Assembly: GCA_028280845.1 (NCBI GenBank)
Contig: JANQKZ010000034.1
Coordinates: 1 to 64,000, forward strand
DNA length: 64,000 bases
Source: Opitutales bacterium
GTDB lineage: Bacteria > Verrucomicrobiota > Verrucomicrobiia > Opitutales > JABSRG01
Reading direction: 5' to 3'
Each line of letters starts with the position of its first letter. Position 1 is the stretch's first letter. The position numbers and the translations under genes were made by a program. The notes below the pieces were generated by a model. That model was not told where the DNA came from and ran no database searches. It worked only from the letters and a program-made list of their open reading frames with translations. Below are positions 1 through 7,800 of the stretch, piece after piece.

Positions 1-99
1 ATAATCCCCAACCGGGCGTTTCGGAGTGAGCGTGAAAGTGGATTCTTGAATCAGCGCCACGACTGCCTTTTCCAGTATTCTCCGCAGCCCGGGACTGCC

Positions 100-1500
100 T
101 TATTTAATTCGGTAGCGGATAAAGTCTCGGCTGACTCCGAGTAGGCGGGCGGCTTTGGATACGTTACCTCTGCATTGGTCGAGGGCGCGTTCGATGAGGC
201 GAAGGGTGGCGGCCTCCAGATCGAAGCCCGATTCGGGAAAAGCGAAATCCGGGTTGAGCCATTCTGTGGGGTCAAGTCGGCGGGAGTCTCCGGAGGAGGC
301 CGGTCTCACTGGAGTTTGAAGTTGCTGGAGTTCGAGGGTGGGCTGATCCTCCAGAATAATGGCCCGTTCGAGCTCATGAATCAGTTCACGTATATTTCCG
401 GGCCAGGTATACTGCTGCAATCGATCCAGACCGTTGTCGGAAATACGGAGATCGGGCATCCGGTATTTCCTGGAAAGGGCCTTTAACATGTAGACTGCAA
501 GTTCGGGGATATCCTCTGCGCGCTCTCGGAGAGGTGGCATGTAGACCTCGAGTAAATTTAATCGATGGTAAAGGTCTTCTCGAAAGACTCCGTCCTCAAT
601 GAGCTGGGGAAGTTTCTGGTTGGTGGCGGCGAGGATACGCACATCCACCTGGATTTCCCGGGAGGCCCCGACCCGCCGAATTTTTTTTGTCTCCAAGGCA
701 GTCAAAACTTTGGCCTGGATGGCTGGACTGAGGCTGGGGATTTCGTCGAGGAACAGGCTGCCACCGTCGGCTGCCTCAAACAGACCAATGCGGGCCGACT
801 TTGCATCGGTGAAGGCTCCCCGCTCATGTCCGAACAACTCGCTTTCGGCGAGGGAGTCCGGCAGGGCGGAGCAGTTGACTTCGATAAAGGCGGCTTCGCG
901 CCGGGGCCCATGGTAGTGGACCCACCGGGCAATGGAGGACTTCCCGGTTCCGGTCTCCCCTTCGATGAGAATAGGAGGCAGGTCTTTTTGGAGGCGTTCA
1001 TCCGCGCGAATAATCTTATCCAGCTGGGCTTTGTACTCCTTTAGCCTGGATCCGAAAAACAGCTCTTCCTTTGAACTGGTTTCCTGGTCTTGGCGAAACT
1101 GTTCCAAGCGGTGGGCGTTGCGAATCTGGCGGCAGCGCAAGAATATAAGCGGAAGTTCATTGGGGTCGAAGGGCTTGGCCAGGTAATCGTGAGCTCCTAA
1201 CCGGATGGCCTCTACAGCGCGGGGAATTCCTCCTTCCGCTGTCATGATAACGATAAATGTATTGGGGCTGAAAGTGCCCGCTTTCAACAGGTCGAGTCCA
1301 TAGCCATCGGGAAGGTTGACATCGACCAGGGCGAAATCGAAGGCGAGGCTCTCCAGCGCGTTGCGGGCTTCAGCCAAGTTAGCTGCCACGGTGACAGCAG
1401 CTCCCTGCTCCTCCAAATGGCGGGCCAAGCGTTTCCGCAGCATGGACTCGTCTTCGACCACGAGGATTTCCTGTCCTGTGAGGGAGAAAGGCTCGGACAT
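100..1500 (-). CDS. NtrC-family sigma-54-dependent response regulator
   Basis: A 466-residue transcription activator of the sigma-54 enhancer-binding class, acting in the cytoplasm. The receiver domain (about 10-125) has the acidic pair E16/D17, phospho-acceptor D60, T87 and K109. The AAA+ domain has Walker A GETGTGKS, Walker B GGSLFLDEI and the sigma-54 contact loop as GAFTDA, not the canonical GAFTGA. The C-terminus carries a Fis-type helix-turn-helix (NVSKAARLLGVSRDFIRYRI) and stops right after it. No sensor kinase lies next to it inside the window, so its signal is unknown. The family call is secure; the target genes cannot be inferred. Confidence 0.95.
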   Translation of the reverse strand: MSEPFSLTGQEILVVEDESMLRKRLARHLEEQGAAVTVAANLAEARNALESLAFDFALVDVNLPDGYGLDLLKAGTFSPNTFIVIMTAEGGIPRAVEAIRLGAHDYLAKPFDPNELPLIFLRCRQIRNAHRLEQFRQDQETSSKEELFFGSRLKEYKAQLDKIIRADERLQKDLPPILIEGETGTGKSSIARWVHYHGPRREAAFIEVNCSALPDSLAESELFGHERGAFTDAKSARIGLFEAADGGSLFLDEIPSLSPAIQAKVLTALETKKIRRVGASREIQVDVRILAATNQKLPQLIEDGVFREDLYHRLNLLEVYMPPLRERAEDIPELAVYMLKALSRKYRMPDLRISDNGLDRLQQYTWPGNIRELIHELERAIILEDQPTLELQQLQTPVRPASSGDSRRLDPTEWLNPDFAFPESGFDLEAATLRLIERALDQCRGNVSKAARLLGVSRDFIRYRIK

Positions 1501-1506
1501 GGGGGT

Positions 1507-1560
1507 AGTGTTTATTGTCTGGTGTTTATTGTCTAGTGCTTAGTGCCTGGTGTCTAGTGA
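1507..1560. repeat. Degenerate TGTCTAGTG-type short tandem repeat
   Basis: Between the regulator and the gamma-glutamyltransferase gene there are imperfect repeats of a 7-10 base unit (variants of TGTCTGGTGTTTAT and TGTCTAGTGCTTAG). The stretch has no coding frame. It may be a slippage-prone intergenic repeat; no function is claimed. Confidence 0.5.
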
Positions 1561-1581
1561 CCAGGGTCTGGGGGTAATGCC

Positions 1582-1610
1582 GGCGCTGTGGAGGCCCACC
1601 GCGCCCTACC
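1582..1610. repeat. GC-rich imperfect hairpin ending in GCCCTACC
   Basis: An imperfect inverted repeat (GGCGC...GCGCC around GTGGAGGCCCAC) is followed by GCCCTACC. A second intergenic site at 54861-54887 carries the reverse-complement motif GGTAGGGC beside another GC-rich imperfect hairpin, which suggests a dispersed intergenic repeat family. Two copies alone are weak evidence. Confidence 0.35.
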
Positions 1611-1644
1611 TCCGTTTTGCGATTTGAAGGTGGATTCCGGCTGC

Positions 1645-3405
1645 TTAGTATCCCTGAGCAGAGCCTTCTCGCCTGGGATCTGCAAATCCGCGAAACAGGC
1701 CATCTTTGTAGAGGACGCTGTTGGCGGAACCCATGGGGGAATTGTTGGCGCTTATGGTGTGACCAAGCGATTCCAGGAGTCTTCGCGTATCCGGGCTCAC
1801 TCCTTCTTCCAGGCGGACCTCATCCGGTAACCACTGATGGTGAATGCGGGGAGCCAGAGTAGCCATGGCCAGGTTCATGTCATGATCGAGAACGTTGATG
1901 ATAATTTGCAGCACGGTCGTGATGATTCGGCTACCTCCCGGGCTTCCGGTCGCGAGGTAGGGTGAGCCGGCTTTGAAGACCAGGGTGGGGGTCATGGAAC
2001 TGAGCATTCGTTTGTGCGGCTCCACCGCATTGGCCGTCCCGCCAATTAATCCTACGGCGTTGGGAACCCCCGGCTTGGCGCTGAAGTCGTCCATTTCATT
2101 ATTCAATAGGAGGCCCGTCCCGGGAATCATATATCCGCTTCCGAAACTGAAATTGAGAGTGGTGGTGTTAGCTACCACATTGCCCATCGAATCCATGATG
2201 GAGTAGTGTGTGGTTTCCGGGCTTTCCCGTGGGATGGTCGGCGTCCCCGGGCGAGTGGATTTGCTGTCTCGGGCCTGGGAAGGGGAAAGGGATTGTGAGG
2301 TCTCAAAGGCGTAGGCTTTGGACGTCAACCAGTTCACGGGTATGTCCGTGAAGTCGGGATCTCCGAGGAATTTGGAGCGATCAGCGTAGGCCTGGCGCAT
2401 CGCTTCGATCATCCAGTGAAAAGGGGTGGCCTGATAGGGTTCGTATTCGGGGAATGGATACAGTTCGAGAATATTCAACATCTGAATGAGGTGAATTCCA
2501 CCCGAACTGGGGGCGGGCATAGCATAGATGTCGTAGCCGCGGTAGGTTCCGTGAATGGGCTCCCTCCACTTCGGTCGATAGGCGGCCAGGTCTTCCATGG
2601 TGATCAATCCACCATTGGCCTCCATGTCGTCCGCGATGGTCTGCGCAATGGATCCGGTGTAGAAGGACAGTGGGCCTGCTTTCGCCAGGGTTCTGAGGGT
2701 TTGGGCGAGGTGGGGTCGCTTGAGGAGTTCTCCGGGCCGCGGCGGATTTCCATCTTCATCATAAAATGCGCGCATGGCGGCTGGGGAGTTAGCCAACCAG
2801 GATTTATAGGTCAGCAGGGCCTTGTGAAGTTGTTGCCCCACGGGGAAGCCTTCTTCAGCAATACGGATAGCCGGAGCGAGGGCAGCTTCCCAGGTCAAGG
2901 TGCCGTAGGTTTCCAGGGCGAGCGCCAATCCCGCCACTGTGCCGGGCACCCCGCTGGCCAGGTGGGACTGGCGGGACAGCACGGGATCGGGATTGCCCTC
3001 TGCATCAAGGAACATGTCTCGGTGTGCCGCGGCAGGAGCTTGCTCTCTGTAGTCGAGTGCACGGATAGTTCCGGTCTCTCCGTCGCGGATCATCATGAAT
3101 CCGCCGCCGGTCAGGTTGCCGGCTCGGGGCAAGGTCACCACTTTGACCAGGCCGAGGACGACGGCAGCGTCGATGGCATTGCCCCCGGTCTCTAAGATTT
3201 TTACGGCCTCGTGGGTGGCATGAGGCTCTTGGCTGGATACCATGCCGTTGGCGGCAACGACGGGGAAAGCCCGATCACTTGGAGCAAAGATGGGCGGTGG
3301 TGCCGCTGCGGGCATTCCCCATGCTGGTATGAGCGAGAGGGCGAGGCTGAGGGCAAGCGTGGGCAGGGAAGGGGTCATGATATTAGGCAAGCCGCGTACG
3401 AGCAT
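1645..3405 (-). CDS. ggt: Gamma-glutamyltransferase (periplasmic/secreted)
   Basis: A 586-residue Ntn-hydrolase that cleaves gamma-glutamyl bonds, for example in glutathione. The proenzyme cuts itself before the Thr of TTHYS (T398), which becomes the N-terminal nucleophile of the small subunit. The oxyanion/substrate region GSGYMIPGTGLLLNNEMDDF and the C-terminal GSPGGSRI motif are present. A signal peptide is visible (TLALSLALSLIPAWGMPAAA). The first ATG lies 5 bases after the stop of the SelW-like gene, favouring a coupled start there; a second ATG at codon 10 (3378) would give a shorter signal peptide. Length is typical of the family. Confidence 0.95.
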   Translation of the reverse strand: MLVRGLPNIMTPSLPTLALSLALSLIPAWGMPAAAPPPIFAPSDRAFPVVAANGMVSSQEPHATHEAVKILETGGNAIDAAVVLGLVKVVTLPRAGNLTGGGFMMIRDGETGTIRALDYREQAPAAAHRDMFLDAEGNPDPVLSRQSHLASGVPGTVAGLALALETYGTLTWEAALAPAIRIAEEGFPVGQQLHKALLTYKSWLANSPAAMRAFYDEDGNPPRPGELLKRPHLAQTLRTLAKAGPLSFYTGSIAQTIADDMEANGGLITMEDLAAYRPKWREPIHGTYRGYDIYAMPAPSSGGIHLIQMLNILELYPFPEYEPYQATPFHWMIEAMRQAYADRSKFLGDPDFTDIPVNWLTSKAYAFETSQSLSPSQARDSKSTRPGTPTIPRESPETTHYSIMDSMGNVVANTTTLNFSFGSGYMIPGTGLLLNNEMDDFSAKPGVPNAVGLIGGTANAVEPHKRMLSSMTPTLVFKAGSPYLATGSPGGSRIITTVLQIIINVLDHDMNLAMATLAPRIHHQWLPDEVRLEEGVSPDTRRLLESLGHTISANNSPMGSANSVLYKDGLFRGFADPRREGSAQGY

Positions 3406-3410
3406 GGGAC

Positions 3411-3689
3411 CTACGAGCTATTGTCGATGTGGCCCAGGTCACGTTGGGGTTCCAGGTGATCCCGTACCGTTTGTTTTAAGCTTTTGATCTCAGGGAAGCC
3501 CCCATCCTCTTTTCGTGACCAGATCCGATTTCCCCGCAGATGTATTTCAAAAATACCGGGGATTTCCTGATCGGGGATAAGGGTCACCGATCCGATCGAC
3601 TCAGAAAAAGTGCTGAGTATTTCCTGGGCATACCAAGCGGACCGCAGGAGCCAATTACACTTTGGGCAGTAGCGAATCGTGAGGGACAT
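3411..3689 (-). CDS. SelW/SelT-family (Rdx) thioredoxin-like protein, Cys form
   Basis: A 92-residue protein of the Rdx family. It has an N-terminal beta strand followed by CPKC (C8/C11) where SelW-type proteins have CxxU or CxxC. The sequence IFEIHLRGNRIWSRKEDGGF, followed by a helix, is the typical second half of the fold. The redox pair is a plain dithiol here, with no selenocysteine. It ends 5 bases before ggt on the same strand, so the two are probably co-transcribed, which hints at thiol or glutathione metabolism (inference). The partner protein is unknown. Confidence 0.85.
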   Translation of the reverse strand: MSLTIRYCPKCNWLLRSAWYAQEILSTFSESIGSVTLIPDQEIPGIFEIHLRGNRIWSRKEDGGFPEIKSLKQTVRDHLEPQRDLGHIDNSS

Positions 3690-3694
3690 ACCGG

Positions 3695-3761
3695 AAGCCT
3701 AGGCTTTGAGAGTAAAATGGGAAAGATGAAATGTGAGCATGTCCTTCAGCGAAATGTGAGC
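3695..3761 (-). promoter_or_regulatory. Palindrome and direct repeats upstream of the selW-like/ggt pair
   Basis: A perfect 12-base palindrome (AAGCCTAGGCTT, 3695-3706) lies 5 bases upstream of the start. Two exact copies of GAAATGTGAGC (3728-3738 and 3751-3761) have starts 23 bases apart. All lie in the 99-base gap ahead of the SelW-like gene. The arrangement resembles an operator, but no regulator is identified. Confidence 0.3.
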
Positions 3762-3788
3762 TTTTGCTTCGCTTGGGGCAAATGCACA

Positions 3789-4784
3789 TCAGGCTTTCAC
3801 CTCATTGATGAGCTCATGGCCTTGCCGGTAATCTACAATATTTTTCAAGGTAGTCCGGGCGATATCGGAGAGGGCCTCGTGGGTGAAGAAGGCCTGGTGT
3901 CCCGTGACCAGTACATTGGGAAAGGTGAGGAGGCGCATGAAGACATCGTCTTGAATGATATGGCTGGAGAGGTCCTCGAAAAAGAGTTCATCCTCCTCTT
4001 CGTAAACGTCTAATCCAAGCTGGCCGATCTTGCCCGATTTGAGGCCCTGGATGGCGGCGTAGGTATCGATGAGCGCCCCCCGGCTGGTGTTGATGATGGT
4101 CACGCCCCGTTTCATGCTCAGGAGGGCTTCTCGACCGATGATGTGATGCGTTTCCTTTGTGAGTGGACAATGGAGGGAAATGATATCGCTGGATTGAAAT
4201 AGCGTATCCAGGTCGACGTATTGGATACCTATGGACTCACACTCAGGATTCGGATACACGTCGTGGGCGAAGACGGTGCAGCCGAGCCCTTTAAAGATAG
4301 AGGCCACGATAGCGCCAATTTTTCCAGTTCCAATGATGCCCACCGATTTCCCATGAATGTCGAATCCCTGGAGGCCTTCGATGGAGAAATTTCCCTCCCG
4401 GACCCTGTTATAGGCGCGATGTGTTTTTCGGTTTAAGGTGAAGAGCAGCGCCAAGACATGCTCTGCCACAGAGTAGGGCGAGTAAGCGGGAACGCGGACA
4501 ACGCGGATACCCAGCCTGGCGGCGGCTTTTAAATCGACATTGTTGAATCCAGCACACCTCAGGGCGATCAACCGGGTTTTGCCCGCGGCCAGGGTGGTTA
4601 AAGTTTCACGGTCGAGTTCGTCATTTACGAATGCGCATACGATTTCGTATTGGCTGGCTATCTGGGCGTTCTGTGGACGCAGGCGGTTTTCGAAAAATTC
4701 GAACTGAAGGCCGTGAGCCTGGTTGGCCCGCTGGAAGGATTCCTGATCGTAGCGTTTGCTGCTGAAAAAGGCGATAGTGTCCAT
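3789..4784 (-). CDS. ldhA: D-lactate dehydrogenase (NAD-dependent 2-hydroxyacid dehydrogenase)
   Basis: A 331-residue D-isomer-specific 2-hydroxyacid dehydrogenase, closest in pattern to fermentative D-lactate dehydrogenase (pyruvate + NADH to D-lactate). The Rossmann motif GTGKIG is at 152-157. The catalytic triad is R235 (TSRGALID), E264 (YEEEDELFF) and H296 (TGHQAF). The EEEDELFFED segment is characteristic of LdhA over glycerate or phosphoglycerate dehydrogenases. It starts 26 bases after the uvrA stop on the same strand, so read-through from uvrA is possible. Cytoplasmic; length is typical. Confidence 0.93.
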   Translation of the reverse strand: MDTIAFFSSKRYDQESFQRANQAHGLQFEFFENRLRPQNAQIASQYEIVCAFVNDELDRETLTTLAAGKTRLIALRCAGFNNVDLKAAARLGIRVVRVPAYSPYSVAEHVLALLFTLNRKTHRAYNRVREGNFSIEGLQGFDIHGKSVGIIGTGKIGAIVASIFKGLGCTVFAHDVYPNPECESIGIQYVDLDTLFQSSDIISLHCPLTKETHHIIGREALLSMKRGVTIINTSRGALIDTYAAIQGLKSGKIGQLGLDVYEEEDELFFEDLSSHIIQDDVFMRLLTFPNVLVTGHQAFFTHEALSDIARTTLKNIVDYRQGHELINEVKA

Positions 4785-4810
4785 GTGAGGGAGTATGATT
4801 AAGCGGAAGA

Positions 4811-7800
4811 TTAAGAGATTAGTTTGTCTTTGAGGTAGGGGGCGGTGGGGCTGCTTTTGCGTTTGAGCAGGCCACTGACTTTACCCTGGTAGAGGATGCG
4901 GCCTCCCTTATCTCCACCTCCGGGACCGACTTCCACCACATAATCCGCTTCGGCGATCAGGTCCAGGTGGTGTTCAATCACAATAACCGTGTGGCCCTGA
5001 TCCACAAGGCGATGCAGGAGTTCGATGAGGCGTTCGCAATCTCTCAGGTGTAGGCCAATGGTGGGTTCTTCAAGGATATACAGATTGCGCGGTCTGATTC
5101 CGCGGGAGCGTTCGGTATAGGTCTGGAGCCCTTTCGCCAGTTCACTGACCAGCTTGAGTCGTTGGGCTTCCCCTCCGCTTAATGTTGGAGAGCTTTGCCC
5201 CAGGTTCAGATAGCCAAGGCCGGTCTCCACCATGAGGTTGAGCATGGCCTTGAGGTGGCTGTGGAAATCGAAAAAGTCAGCAGCTTCTTCAAATGACATG
5301 TTCAGGACCTCGCCGATGTTTTTCCCCTTCCATCGAATGTCATCCAACTCCGGACCATAGCGGAGTCCGTTGCAGGCATCGCAATTGATATAGGTGTCGG
5401 GGAGGAAGGCCATTTCCAATTTGATCCGTCCAGCGCCCTTACACTTTTCACATCGACCGCCCTTGGTGTTAAAGGAGAAGGTGCCAGAATTCATTCCGCG
5501 CATTTTCGCTTCGGGAAGGGAGGCAAACAAATCGCGGATGATGTTGTAAGCGCCTATATAGGTAGAGGGTGTAGAGCGTGGCGTTTTGCCGATTGGGCTT
5601 TGGTCGACTTCAATCACCTGCTTAAAGCCATTGCCATTCACAATCTGATCGAGGGGGGGCTGACCGTTTTCTAAATCCTCCAGAAAGTAATGGCCGTCCC
5701 GTACCAGGGCCGTTCCTTTGAGGCGTTTGGCCTGGTTTTGGATGGCCCCCTCGATGGCGGGTTTCATGCAGTCCCGAATCAAGGTCGACTTTCCCGCGCC
5801 CGAAACCCCACACACCATGATGAGCCGGTTGAGGGGCAGTTGAAGGGTCTCTCCCTGTAGGTTGCGTAAGGAAGCATTCTGGAGGAGGAGCCATTGGTCA
5901 TTCGTTTTGGCTCGGCTACCTGCCTTGTATGGGGCAGGTAGCTGTCGATACTTTCCGCGGAGCGGGTGTGGAATGCCCGTCTTTAAATATTGGGCTGTGA
6001 GAGAGTTTTTGTTCGTTAGAACCTGGTCGACCGGGCCTTTGGCCAGGACCTCTCCTCCGTGGAGTCCCGCTCCGGGCCCCATGTCGATGATGTGGTCAGC
6101 AGCCCGCATGGTATCGTCATCGTGTTCAACCACGAGCAGGGTATTTCCCTTGTCACGGAGTTCGGTCATTGACTGAATAAGCCGATCATTGTCCCGGGCG
6201 TGAAGTCCGATGCTGGGCTCGTCGAGGACATAGAGGACACCAGCCAGGTTGCTCCCTAATTGGGCTGCCAGGCGGATACGTTGGGCCTCCCCGCCAGAAA
6301 GGGTATTGGTTGCCCGATCGAGAGTGAGGTACTCGATGCCGACCTTGTCCATGAATTGGAGTCGCTCAGATATTTGAGGGATGATGTCATCCGCAATTTG
6401 TCGCCCCCGTGCGTCCAACTTCATTTTTGAGAGGGTTTTCAGGAGGGAGCGAGGGTGTTGAGCCAACAGTTCGGGAAGGGAAATAGACTGGCCTCCCCGC
6501 AGCGGCAGGCGAACGGCGCGGCTGATTTCGTTGAGGCGTTCCCCGCCGCAGTCCGGACATAAACTACCGTGGTCGACATCATCGATATCTTCCGGCATGT
6601 CTTCCCGGTCTTTCATCCAGTCATAGATTCGGCCGTGGCCTCGGCAAGTCGGGCACCAGCCTTTGGAGCTGTTCCAGGAGAAGTGTTTGGGATCGAGTTC
6701 AGGAAAGGAGTCTCCGGTCTCGGGATCGGTTTTCGTTTTGGAAAACCATGCCTGAATCGTGCCGTCGGGGGTCATGAGAAAGCAGGAGCCCTTACCCAGG
6801 CGAAGCGCGGTCTTCATGGCTGCGGCGGGGTCGACGCGTTGCCGCTTTTTCTGGCTGTCGTAAGCCTGCATCGGTTGAGAACCGAGATCTGCGACCAGCA
6901 ACTCAATATCGTGTTCTTTATATCGGTCGAGCTTCTGGAAGTTGCTCAACGGAGTGAGGACCCCATCGCACCGGAGGAATTGATAACCGTGGTCGATCGC
7001 CCAGTTGGCCAGGGGCTGGTGGTGGCCCTTGCGCCCACGAATGAGGGGGGCAAAGAGGTAGAGGTGTTTGGCCCTTGCCAGGTTTTTTCGCGCCAGGACC
7101 TCCTTCAAGCGGTTCTGGATCTGGGGATCCGTCATCGGAAGAACAGCTTTGCCGGTGCGTGGGTGGTGCTGAACCCCGACCCGCGCATAGAGGAGTCGTA
7201 GATACTGGGCGACCTCGGTGATTGTCGCGACAGTCGATTTGCGGCTTCCCCGGGTGACCCGTTGCTCAATCGCGACGGTTGGGGCAATCCCGAGAAGCGC
7301 ATCGATATCCGGTTTGGGCATCTGCTCCACGAACTGGCGGGCATAGGAGGACATGGACTCCATGAAGCGGCGTTGTCCCTCGGCAAAAATAATATCGAAG
7401 GCGAGCGAACTTTTTCCTGATCCCGATACGCCGGTGACTACAGTCAATTTTCCGTGGGGAATGTTGACCGAAATATCCTTCAGGTTGTGTTCCCTAGCGC
7501 CTATCACGCGGAGGGCGTTGGCATCGCTGCTGCGGTTTCCATTGCCGAATGGAGCGGAGGCCTCTTTGACGGTAGTTTCAGATTTTGGATTGCCGGTGTC
7601 ACTCCCATCGGCACGGATTTCGGATTTCAGATTTTCCGTGAGTAGTTCTTTGAGGTAGGGCCCGGTTTCGGTCTTCTTTTTGGCAATGGTTTCGGGGGTG
7701 CCAGCGGCGACGAGCTTCCCTCCCTTGCTCCCCGCCTCGGGTCCCATCTCAATCAGCCAGTCTGCGGCAGCAAGGACATCCATCTGGTGTTCGATGACGA

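Noticed and set aside
1-99. Open minus-strand frame downstream of the NtrC-type gene
   Set aside because: About 30 codons to the window edge with no start codon; cannot be judged.
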